Below are positions 35,842 to 45,380 of a DNA stretch of 64,000 nt, in pieces. The first letter of the stretch is position 1, and every line of letters starts with the position of its first letter. The DNA comes from Streptomyces sp. TBY4. GTDB lineage: Bacteria > Actinomycetota > Actinomycetes > Streptomycetales > Streptomycetaceae. The DNA lies in the NCBI RefSeq assembly GCF_024213195.1, contig NZ_JANAVF010000002.1, forward strand, positions 558,001 to 622,000. The letters run 5' to 3'. The notes beneath the pieces were generated by a model. That model worked only from the letters and a program-made list of their open reading frames with translations, made no database searches and was not told where the DNA came from. The position numbers and the translations under genes are program-made.

Positions 35842-37101
35842 ATGGCACCTCTGTCTCTGATCGTCGTCGGCGCGGGCGACCGCGGTACCGGGCACGCCCG
35901 ATGGGCTCTGCGCCATCCCGACCGGGCTCAGGTCGTAGCCGTCGCCGAGCCGCGCCCGACGCGGCGCCGGCGGTTCGCGGCCGAGCACGGCATAGCCGAA
36001 GCCGGGGCCGTCGAGGACTGGCGGGAGCTGGCCGCGCGCGGGCGGATCGCCGATGCCGTGCTGATCTGCACGCAGGACCGGCTGCACCTGGAGCCCGCGC
36101 TGGCCTTCGCCGAACTCGGCTACCACATCATGCTGGAGAAGCCGATGGCGCTGGACGAGCCGTCATGCCGGGCCATCGTCGAGGCGGTCGAGCGGGCCGG
36201 GGTGATCCTGTCCGTCGGCCACGTCCTGCGCTACACCCCCTACACCCAGGCGCTCAAGGCCGTTCTCGATTCCGGGCGGCTCGGCGATGTCGTGAGCGTC
36301 CAGCACACCGAGCCGGTCGGGCACTGGCACCAGGCGCACTCCTTCGTCCGCGGCAACTGGCGCCGCGCGGACGAGGCCACCTCCATGCTCATGGCCAAGT
36401 CCTGCCACGACCTGGACTGGCTCCAGTACATCGTGGGACAGCCGCCCACCCGTGTCTCCAGCTTCGGCAGGCTCTCCCACTTCACCCCCGCCAACCGCCC
36501 CGCCGGCGCCGCCGACCGCTGCCTGGACTGTTCCGTCGAGAGCCAGTGCGCCTTCTCGGCCCCGCGTTTCTACGGTGAGCGGCTGGCCCGCGGACAGCAC
36601 GGCTGGCCGCTGTCCGTGGTCGTGGACGAGCCGACCGGGGAAGCGCTCGAGGCGGCGCTGCGGTCCGGCCCGTACGGCCGCTGCGTCTACGCCTGCGACA
36701 ACGACGTGGTGGACCACCAGGTCGTGTCGATGGAGTTCGCCGACGGCGCGACGGCCTCCTTCACCATGACCGGCCTCAGCCGGATGGCCAACCGCCGCAC
36801 CACGGTCTTTGCCACCCGCGGCGAACTGCACGGCGACGGCACCACCCTGCGCATCCACGAGTTCCTCACCGGCCGCGACGAGATCATCGACACGACTCCC
36901 AAGGGCGACATGTCCGCCGGCGGCGGCCACGGCGGCGGCGACGCCGGACTGATGGACGCCTTCGTCACCGCCGTCGCCACGGGCGACGCCTCCCTCGTCC
37001 GCTCCGGCCCGCACGAATCCCTCCTCAGCCACCTCACCGTCCTCGCCGCCGAACGCGCCCGGCATGCCGGAACCGTCGAAGAGGTCGCGACCGGCAGCTA
37101 G
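35842..37101 (+). CDS. Gfo/Idh/MocA-family NAD(P)-dependent oxidoreductase
   Basis: 419 aa. The Rossmann motif IVVGAGDRGTGHARW starts at residue 6. The EKP motif (MLEKPMAL, about residue 100) carries the family lysine, and HDLDWLQYIVG near 190 supplies the downstream His/Asp region. A distinctive insert has four Cys (DRCLDCSVESQCAF and RCVYACDN) that could bind a metal. This family oxidises or reduces sugar or inositol derivatives. A palindromic LacI-type operator lies 33 bp upstream, suggesting sugar-controlled expression. A truncated TetR gene follows. Confidence 0.9.
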   Translation: MAPLSLIVVGAGDRGTGHARWALRHPDRAQVVAVAEPRPTRRRRFAAEHGIAEAGAVEDWRELAARGRIADAVLICTQDRLHLEPALAFAELGYHIMLEKPMALDEPSCRAIVEAVERAGVILSVGHVLRYTPYTQALKAVLDSGRLGDVVSVQHTEPVGHWHQAHSFVRGNWRRADEATSMLMAKSCHDLDWLQYIVGQPPTRVSSFGRLSHFTPANRPAGAADRCLDCSVESQCAFSAPRFYGERLARGQHGWPLSVVVDEPTGEALEAALRSGPYGRCVYACDNDVVDHQVVSMEFADGATASFTMTGLSRMANRRTTVFATRGELHGDGTTLRIHEFLTGRDEIIDTTPKGDMSAGGGHGGGDAGLMDAFVTAVATGDASLVRSGPHESLLSHLTVLAAERARHAGTVEEVATGS

Positions 37102-37160
37102 TTCCCGGCCGGAGGTCTCGAGGGCCCTGGCGGGGCCGGGCCGGACAGGTCGCCGCTCAC

Positions 37161-37460
37161 ATGTTCACGCCCGAGGAGATGGCCAACCACCTCGGGATGC
37201 TCCAACTCGACCTGTCCGAATCCGAGTTCCGCGCCCATGCCGCCGCGCACACCCGGGCCGTCGACGCGGCGCTGCGGGAGCTGCTGCGCGATGCCGTCGC
37301 GCAGGGCGAGCTGCCCTCCGGGACCGACGTGCCGCGCCTGGCCCGCGCCGTCAAGATCACCACCGACGGCTCGCTGCTGCGGTGGGCGCTCACCGGTGAC
37401 GGCGACCCCGCGGCCCTGCTCCACGACGACCTCGACCACCTGCTCGGGAGGATCTCATGA
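37161..37460 (+). pseudogene. Decapitated TetR regulator (C-terminal domain only)
   Basis: 99 codons matching only the C-terminal ligand/dimer half of a TetR protein (RAVDAALRELLRDAVAQGEL, DVPRLARAVKITTDG, LLRWALTG). The roughly 90-residue helix-turn-helix part is absent in all three frames upstream, where the oxidoreductase gene ends at 37101. The stop overlaps the next ATG (ATGA), so the original regulator-reductase operon is preserved at its 3' side. An alternative is that it is still expressed as a dimerisation-only protein. Confidence 0.65.
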
Positions 37461-37987
37461 CCTTCACCGCCACCGTCTTCATCGGCACCAGCCTCGACGG
37501 CTACATCGCCCGCCCCGACGACGACATCGAATGGCTGACCTCGCGCGGCGAGAAGGCCGGCGACATGGGCTTCTTCGAGTTCCTCGCATCGGTCGATGCC
37601 GTGATCATGGGTCGCAACACCTACGACAAGGTCATCGGCTTCGGCGAGGAGAACTGGCACTACGGCGACCGTCACGTGGGAGTCCTGAGCACCACCCTCG
37701 CCGAGGACGCCGACCCCCGCGTCACCGTCTACCGCACGATGGACGACCTCGTCTCCGACCTGAACGAGCGCGGGATCCAGCACGTCTACCCCGACGGCGG
37801 ACGCCTCGTCCAGAGCTTCCTGCGCGCCGGCCTCGTCGACCGGCTCATCATCAGCATCGCCCCGGTCCTGATCGGGGCCGGTCACGGCCTCTTCGGTGAC
37901 CTGGCCCAGGACGTGTCCCTCCGCCTGGAAACGGCCGCGGACCTCGGCGGCGGCTTCGCGCAACTGCGCTACACCGTGGAGAAGTAG
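37457..37987 (+). CDS. Dihydrofolate reductase-family (RibD C-terminal-like) protein
   Basis: 176 aa. FIGTSLDGYIARPDDD at the N-terminus, AVIMGRNTYDKV near 52, YPDGGRLVQSFLRAGLVDRL near 113 and IAPVLIGAGHGLF near 135 mark the YyaP/YwjB or RibD C-terminal reductase family, an NADPH-binding DHFR fold. It is not a housekeeping FolA. The substrate is unknown. It was probably controlled by the TetR protein whose remnant precedes and overlaps it by 4 bp. It ends 16 bp from the convergent fusion gene. Confidence 0.88.
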   Translation: MTFTATVFIGTSLDGYIARPDDDIEWLTSRGEKAGDMGFFEFLASVDAVIMGRNTYDKVIGFGEENWHYGDRHVGVLSTTLAEDADPRVTVYRTMDDLVSDLNERGIQHVYPDGGRLVQSFLRAGLVDRLIISIAPVLIGAGHGLFGDLAQDVSLRLETAADLGGGFAQLRYTVEK

Positions 37988-38003
37988 CAGCCCTGCGGCA
38001 GCC

Positions 38004-39989
<1,986 letters not shown>

Positions 39990-40051
39990 GTCTCGAATCT
40001 CCTGATCTCCGTGGTCCGGCGCATCGTGTCGTGCGCCTTCAGCTCTTCCTG

Positions 40052-40080
40052 CCTTCACCCTGCACCCCGGAGGGCGAAGG
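40052..40080 (-). terminator. Hairpin terminator between two minus-strand genes
   Basis: CCTTCACCCT and AGGGCGAAGG pair in 9 of 10 positions around a 9-nt loop, 49 nt after the stop of the AhpD-GNAT fusion gene and about 60 bp before the glycosyltransferase-methyltransferase start. Confidence 0.45.
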
Positions 40081-40128
40081 CCGCGGGAATGATCAACTGT
40101 GTCTCCAGGCGAGGGAGATGGCCGCCGT

Positions 40129-41760
40129 TCAGCCGGCGGGCGCGTCGAGGTCGAGCTGGAGCTCGCAGGTGCGCCGGTAGGAGCGGAATCCCAGGCGGTG
40201 GTTGACCGCCAGCATGTGGACATTGTCGTCGGCGTTGTCCGTCTCGATCTCGACGACTCCGGGGTGCTCGGCGCGCAGCCGTTTCACCATGGCGGCCTTG
40301 ACCCACAGGCCCAGCCCGTGACCGCGGTGTTCGGGTACGACGGCCGTGTCGTACTGCTGGACCCGCGGCGGCGCCCCTCGGGGGATCACGATCTCGGTGT
40401 AGCCGGCCAGGGAACCGCTGTCGTGCACGGCGGCGACGGTCAGCAGCGTGTCCCCGCGGTCGGCGACCACCCGGGCCATGGCGCGCACGCGGTCTGTGTC
40501 CCACGCCACGCTCCCGAAGTCCACGTCGCCCATGGGCATGTCGTTCATCGCGCTCTTCGCCGCGGCGAAGGCGGTGGCGAGGCCGTCGGGAATGGTTCCG
40601 GTCCAGCCGGTCAGCCGGTACCCGGGGTGCTCGGCATCGGCGATCCGGAGCAGATCGGGCCCGTCGGCCCCGTCCGTCCCGTCGAGGCGCAGCACGAGGT
40701 GAGTCAGGGCCAGTGCCCGGCGGAAGCCCCGCCGTCCGCCGAACGCTTCGCCCGGACCGTCGGCCGCGGTCGTGGCGATGAGGCTGCGCCGGTTCTCGGC
40801 GCGGCAGGCCGCGAGGGCCGCCGACAGCAGGCGGGAGCCGGCTCCCAGGCGGCGGTGTGCGGGGGAGACGTGGAGTTCCAGCTCGGCGAGGTGGTCCTGG
40901 CCCGGGGAGGTGAACACCCGCAGGGCGGCGACTCCGACGGGGACGCCGTCCGCGGCGGTCGCCAGCCACATCAGGCGGTGGCTGCCCAGAGCGGGCCGGG
41001 CGAGCTGGGCGTGGATCCGTTCGGGGTCCGGGACCGGCACTCCGGGCAGGTCGTGGGCCGTCGAGGCGGCGACGACCTGGTGCCAGGCGAGGGCGTCGGC
41101 GGCCGAGACCTGCTGGAGCGGGCTGACGTGTACTGATGCGGGCAAGGTGGTGGCCTTCGTGGTCGAGCCGGTCGTACGCCGGCTACGGGGAGCGCTTCGG
41201 ATGGGTGGTGTCTTCGTCCAGTCGGTGTGGCGCACGAGCGGCCAGTCGACTTCGGCGCGGGCAGCCGTCGCCAGGTAGTTGGTGAACACGTTGAGGGCGA
41301 CATGGGCGATGACCTCGACGATCTGCCCGTCGGTCAGCCCGGCGCGCCGGGCCGCGGCAAGCCGCCCGTCGGCCACGGCCCCGCGGTCACGGACCGCCGA
41401 GGCGGCCAGCTCCAGGACGGCGGCTGCCCGCGGGTCGTCGGCCTCGCCCCGGCGTGCGCCGGTGGCCCCGGCCGCACTCAGCCCGGTCGTCCTGGTCCCG
41501 CGGAAGGCATGTACGGACAGGCAGTAGTCGGATCCGTTCTCCTGCGCCACCAGCAACGCGATGCTCTCGCGCACCTCCGCCGGCAGGGTTCCCTCCGCGC
41601 TCAGGGTGGTGACCGCGCCCAGGTACCCCTTCAGTACGGCCGGGCTGTTGGCCATCACCCTGGCCAGGTTGGGGACGACCCCCAGGACCCGGTGCGTGGC
41701 GGTGAACAGAGCTGCGGTTTCACCGGTCGCGGTCTCCGGTTCAACGGTGTGGAGTGACAT
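40129..41760 (-). CDS. Fusion of AhpD/carboxymuconolactone-decarboxylase domain with two GNAT acetyltransferase domains
   Basis: 543 aa in one frame. Residues about 1-185 are an AhpD/CMD-like helical domain. Its active site reads ENGSDYCLSVHAF, so the first Cys of the AhpD CxxC is Ser while the second Cys and the His are kept. A basic linker (about 186-212) precedes the first GNAT domain (about 215-360, with HRRLGAGSRLLSAALA). The second (about 380-543) has PEHRGHGLGLWVKAAM and ends NHRLGFRSYRRTCELQLDL. Tandem GNATs recall mycothiol synthase MshD, and AhpD-type domains act in peroxide detoxification, so a thiol-stress role is an inference. The start at 41760 lacks a clear ribosome site; 41772 is an alternative. 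Confidence 0.82.
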   Translation of the reverse strand: MSLHTVEPETATGETAALFTATHRVLGVVPNLARVMANSPAVLKGYLGAVTTLSAEGTLPAEVRESIALLVAQENGSDYCLSVHAFRGTRTTGLSAAGATGARRGEADDPRAAAVLELAASAVRDRGAVADGRLAAARRAGLTDGQIVEVIAHVALNVFTNYLATAARAEVDWPLVRHTDWTKTPPIRSAPRSRRTTGSTTKATTLPASVHVSPLQQVSAADALAWHQVVAASTAHDLPGVPVPDPERIHAQLARPALGSHRLMWLATAADGVPVGVAALRVFTSPGQDHLAELELHVSPAHRRLGAGSRLLSAALAACRAENRRSLIATTAADGPGEAFGGRRGFRRALALTHLVLRLDGTDGADGPDLLRIADAEHPGYRLTGWTGTIPDGLATAFAAAKSAMNDMPMGDVDFGSVAWDTDRVRAMARVVADRGDTLLTVAAVHDSGSLAGYTEIVIPRGAPPRVQQYDTAVVPEHRGHGLGLWVKAAMVKRLRAEHPGVVEIETDNADDNVHMLAVNHRLGFRSYRRTCELQLDLDAPAG

Positions 41761-41795
41761 GCAGGCAACCATGCGGGTCGATCTTGATACATTCG

Positions 41796-41821
41796 CGATG
41801 CTTCTTCGATGCACGTACTGG
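41796..41821 (+). promoter_or_regulatory. SARP-type direct repeats CGATGC with 11-bp period, before the SARP gene
   Basis: CGATGC occurs at 41796-41801 and 41807-41812, one helical turn apart, and a -10-like TACTGG lies at 41816-41821. SARP activators bind such heptamer direct repeats just upstream of the -10, so this may be an autoregulatory site of the gene starting at 41841. Confidence 0.45.
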
Positions 41822-41840
41822 GGACCCCGGGAGGAACGGA

Positions 41841-44798
41841 ATGCGGTTCACGATCCTCGGCCCGGTGGAGGCCGTGGCTCCCGGTGCCGACGCCCCCGGC
41901 CTGGCACCCCGGCATCGGGCCGTACTCGCCTACCTGCTGCTGCATGCCGGGGTCGCGATCAGCGCGGATCGGCTGGTCGACGCGATGTGGGGGCCGCTGC
42001 CGCCGGACTCCGCCCGCGCACAGATCCAGACGACCATCGCGGCGATCCGGCGGATGCTGCGCGCTTCGGAAGCCGACGGGATGCTGGCCACACGGCCCGC
42101 CGGGTACGTGATCACCCCGGAGCCGGGGCAGCTCGATCTGGAGGAGTTCACCAGCCTGACCGCCGGGGCGGCGGGCGCCTCCGACGACCCGGGGAAAGGC
42201 GCCGCGGACCAGTTGCGTGCCGCGCTGGCGCTCTGGCGGGGAGAGCCGCTGGCCGACGTCACCGGCCATTACGTCCAGAGCGCCCGAGCGCGTCTCAACG
42301 GCCAGCTGCTGACCGCCGTAGAGCGCCTGGCAGAGCTGGACCTGGCCCGGGGGCGGCACGACGACCTCATCGACGAACTGTCCGTCCACGTGGCGGCCAA
42401 CCCCTTGCGGGAACGGCTCTGCTGCCACCTGATGCTCGCCCTGCACCGCGCCGGACGCCAGACCGACGCGCTGGAGGTGGCAAGGACCTTCCGGACGACC
42501 CTGGCCGATCAGCAGGGACTGGACCCCGGCCACGCCTTCACCAAGCTCGAACAGGACATCCTGCGGGACGCCCCCGAACTGCGGACGCCGCCGGCCGACG
42601 CACCGGCGAACCCGCCCGTGGACCCCCCGGCGAATCCGTCGGTGAAGCCGCAGGGGATCAATTTCCTGCCCTACGACGTCCCGGACTTCACCGGCCGCGA
42701 AGACGAGCTGGACGGCCTGATCCGTCTGTGGTCGGGCAGCGACGGCGGCCTCGTGACCATCTCGGCGATCGACGGGATGGCCGGGGTCGGCAAGACGACG
42801 CTCGCGGTCCACGCGGGGCACCGCATGGCGGACCGCTTCCCCGACGGACAGCTCTTCGTCGACCTTCAGGCGCACACCGCCGGTCAGGCGCCGCTCGACG
42901 CCGGTGCCGCGCTCGAAATCCTCCTGGGGCAACTCGGCGTACCCACGCAGCAGATACCGGCGTCGGTCACAGACCGCGCCGCGCTGTGGCGGTCCGAACT
43001 CTCCGGCCGCCGCGTGCTGGCCGTGCTGGACAACGCGCTCGGCGCCGAGCAGGTACGCCCGTTGCTGCCCGGGTCCTCCCGCGCCCTCGTCCTGATTACC
43101 AGCCGGCGGCGGCTGACCGACCTGGACGGGGCACATGCCCTGTCCCTGGACGTGCTGCCCGCCGAGGACGCCCTGGAGCTGTTCCACGCGATCGTCGGCC
43201 AACGGGCGGAGACCGAACCCCTGGCCGTCCTCGACGTCCTGCAGCTGTGCGGATTCCTGCCGCTGGCCGTCCGCATCGCCGCCGCGCGCCTGCACCACCG
43301 CCCGCGCTGGACCGTCGCCCACCTGGCCGACCGGCTCCGCGACCAGCGCCGCAGGCTCTCCGAGCTGGCCACCTCGGAGCGAGGAGTGGCGGCGGCGTTC
43401 ACCCTGTCCTACGAGCAGCTCACCGCGGACCAGCAGCGGATGTTCCGGCTCCTGGGGATCCAGCCGGGCCGTGACATCAGCCCCGAGGCGGCGTCCGCGC
43501 TGTCCGACCTCCCGCTGGACGAGGCCGAGGCGCTCCTGGAAGACCTCCTGGACGCCCACGTCCTGACCCAGCACCAGCTCGGCCGCTACACCTTCCACGA
43601 CCTGCTGCGCGAACACGCCCTCGCCACCGCGGCCGCCCAGGAAACACCGGGCGCCCGGCACGAGGCCCTCGACCGGCTGTTCCACCACTACCTCCACACG
43701 GCGTGCGCGGCCGTCGACCACCTCTACCCCGAGGGCAGGGACCGCAGGCCGCGCATCCCCGCGCCGCAGAACCCGGCCCGGCCCCCGCAGGACGAGGCCG
43801 AGGCGATCACCTGGCTGGACGCCGAACGCGCGAACCTCATGGCGTCCGCCCAGTACGCGGCCGACCACGACCGGCTCCCGCAGGCCGGCCAACTGGCCGT
43901 TACCCTGCACCGCTACCTGCTGGGCCACGCCCACCAGGCCGACGCAATGATCCTCAACGGCCTGGCCCTGGAAGCCGCCCGCCGGAGCGGCGACGCGGCC
44001 GCCGAGGCCCGTACGCTCATCGACCGCGGCCAGGTCTACTTCTGGTGGCACGGCGACTACGGGCAGGCGGCCGAGCACTTCCGCAGCGCCCTCGACCTCG
44101 CGCACGAGGCCGACGACCGGGGCCTCGCGGCCAGCGCCCTGGCGGCCCTCGGGACCGTCTCCACGCGGCGGCGGGACTACGACCGGGCCCACGACCAGTG
44201 CGCGCAGTCCCTCGCGCTCTTCCGGGAGCTCGGCGATCGCGGCGGCGAAGCCAGATGCCTGACCGATCTCGGCATCGTCCACGAACGCCGAGGGCGGTAC
44301 GAGGAGGCCCACGAGCACCACCGGCAATCGCTGTTCGCGTACCGCGAGAAGGGATCGCGCATCGGCGAGACCGTCGTACTGAACAACATCGGGCTGCTGT
44401 ACCAGCGGCAGGGCCGCTACGACGAGGCCCGGCGCCATCACTGCGAGGCCCTGGAGCTGAGCCGCAGGTTCGACTTCCCCGGGGACGAGGCCGAGTCGCT
44501 CAACGCCCTCGCGGAGGCCGCCCGGTCCATGGGCGACCTGGAGCGGGCGGCGTCCGAACACGACAACGCGCTCACCATGGCCCGGGAGTCCAGCTACCGC
44601 CCCGAACAGGCCCGCGCCCACGACGGCCTCGCCCGCGTCCACCACGACCTCGGCCGCATCGACCTGGCCCACGACCACGCCCGACAGGCCCTCGACCTCT
44701 ACACCGCCCTCGCCGTCCCCGAGGCCGAGGAGATCCGCAGCTTCCTCACCGGCCTGCCGGCGACCACGAGCACGGGCGAAGGTTCGGCCGTCCCTTGA
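41841..44798 (+). CDS. AfsR-like SARP regulator with NB-ARC ATPase and TPR domains
   Basis: 985 aa. OmpR-type winged helix (about 1-95), bacterial transcriptional activation domain (about 96-245), a Pro-rich linker (about 250-275), and an NB-ARC/STAND ATPase (about 280-600) with Walker A GMAGVGKTT (K318) and LAVLDNALG as Walker B. From about 640 there are TPR repeats (LERAASEHDNAL, RGRYEEAHEHH). The family activates secondary metabolism, often under phosphorylation control. GGGAGGA 5 nt before the ATG fixes the start. It is divergent from the AhpD-GNAT fusion; no biosynthetic cluster is evident nearby. Confidence 0.93.
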   Translation: MRFTILGPVEAVAPGADAPGLAPRHRAVLAYLLLHAGVAISADRLVDAMWGPLPPDSARAQIQTTIAAIRRMLRASEADGMLATRPAGYVITPEPGQLDLEEFTSLTAGAAGASDDPGKGAADQLRAALALWRGEPLADVTGHYVQSARARLNGQLLTAVERLAELDLARGRHDDLIDELSVHVAANPLRERLCCHLMLALHRAGRQTDALEVARTFRTTLADQQGLDPGHAFTKLEQDILRDAPELRTPPADAPANPPVDPPANPSVKPQGINFLPYDVPDFTGREDELDGLIRLWSGSDGGLVTISAIDGMAGVGKTTLAVHAGHRMADRFPDGQLFVDLQAHTAGQAPLDAGAALEILLGQLGVPTQQIPASVTDRAALWRSELSGRRVLAVLDNALGAEQVRPLLPGSSRALVLITSRRRLTDLDGAHALSLDVLPAEDALELFHAIVGQRAETEPLAVLDVLQLCGFLPLAVRIAAARLHHRPRWTVAHLADRLRDQRRRLSELATSERGVAAAFTLSYEQLTADQQRMFRLLGIQPGRDISPEAASALSDLPLDEAEALLEDLLDAHVLTQHQLGRYTFHDLLREHALATAAAQETPGARHEALDRLFHHYLHTACAAVDHLYPEGRDRRPRIPAPQNPARPPQDEAEAITWLDAERANLMASAQYAADHDRLPQAGQLAVTLHRYLLGHAHQADAMILNGLALEAARRSGDAAAEARTLIDRGQVYFWWHGDYGQAAEHFRSALDLAHEADDRGLAASALAALGTVSTRRRDYDRAHDQCAQSLALFRELGDRGGEARCLTDLGIVHERRGRYEEAHEHHRQSLFAYREKGSRIGETVVLNNIGLLYQRQGRYDEARRHHCEALELSRRFDFPGDEAESLNALAEAARSMGDLERAASEHDNALTMARESSYRPEQARAHDGLARVHHDLGRIDLAHDHARQALDLYTALAVPEAEEIRSFLTGLPATTSTGEGSAVP

Positions 44799-44825
44799 CC
44801 TTGCCGCGACGTCAAGGTCTCTACT
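44793..44825 (+). promoter_or_regulatory. MerR-type promoter with 19-bp spacer
   Basis: TTGACC (44795-44800) and TCTACT (44820-44825) are exactly 19 bp apart, the over-long spacing of MerR-activated promoters. An inverted repeat CCTTGAC / GTCAAGG lies at 44793-44799 and 44811-44817. Its target is the SnoaL-like gene at 44889. The -35 overlaps the stop of the SARP gene. No MerR gene is in the window. Confidence 0.6.
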
Positions 44826-44888
44826 GGGGGCATCCCAGTCCCGAGCGATCACATGGCTCGCAGGACGGCCCCCGGAGAGGACATCGAG

Positions 44889-45314
44889 ATGACCAGCTCG
44901 CCCGAGAAGAACATGACCCTGCTGCGCACCGCGTACCGGGCGGTGGAGAGCGGAGACCTCGACTCGGCGGAGCGGATGCTGACGGAGGACTTCATCGCCC
45001 ACGTTCCGGGCAGCCCCGTGCCGCTGGTCGGCCGTGACGTCTGGCGCCTGGGCACGCAGGCGATGAAGGAGGCCTTCCCCGACCTGAGGATCGACGTCCG
45101 GGACATCTTCGGTGTCGGCGACAAGGTGACGGTGCTGGTCCACTTCGAGGGAACGCACCAGGGCGCGTTCCAGCAGATCGAGCCCACGGGGCGGCGGGTC
45201 GGCTTCGGCAGCATCGAGGTCTACCGCATTCAGGGGGACAAGATCGCCGAGGAGTGGGTCGCCCCGGACATGATCAGCCTCATGGGCCAGATCTCGCCCG
45301 CCGCCGGGCACTGA
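44889..45314 (+). CDS. SnoaL-like (ester cyclase/NTF2-fold) protein
   Basis: 141 aa. NTF2-like fold with the SnoaL_2 layout: helix RAVESGDLDSAERMLTEDF, HVPGSP, PDLRIDVRDIFGVGDKVTV and IEVYRIQGDKIAEEWVAPD. Members include polyketide cyclases, but many small relatives are of unknown function and there are no polyketide synthase genes here. The ATG at 44889 has GAGAGGA 8 nt upstream. A MerR-type promoter lies 64 bp before it, so it is probably induced by a small molecule or metal sensed by an unlinked MerR protein. Confidence 0.8.
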   Translation: MTSSPEKNMTLLRTAYRAVESGDLDSAERMLTEDFIAHVPGSPVPLVGRDVWRLGTQAMKEAFPDLRIDVRDIFGVGDKVTVLVHFEGTHQGAFQQIEPTGRRVGFGSIEVYRIQGDKIAEEWVAPDMISLMGQISPAAGH

Positions 45315-45369
45315 ACCCCGCCGGCCCGCCTGCCGCGGCTTCGCCGGGCCCCCGCCCCGCGCAGCGGTC

Positions 45370-45375
45370 TAGCAT
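45370..45375 (+). promoter_or_regulatory. -10 box TAGCAT before the GH15 gene
   Basis: It ends 5 nt before the ATG at 45381, and no Shine-Dalgarno sequence is present, so a leaderless mRNA is likely. Confidence 0.45.
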
Positions 45376-45380
45376 GAAGT

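Noticed and set aside
40099..41136. A 345-codon + strand frame opposite the GNAT domains
   Set aside because: It lacks motifs; the opposite strand encodes two well-formed GNAT domains.
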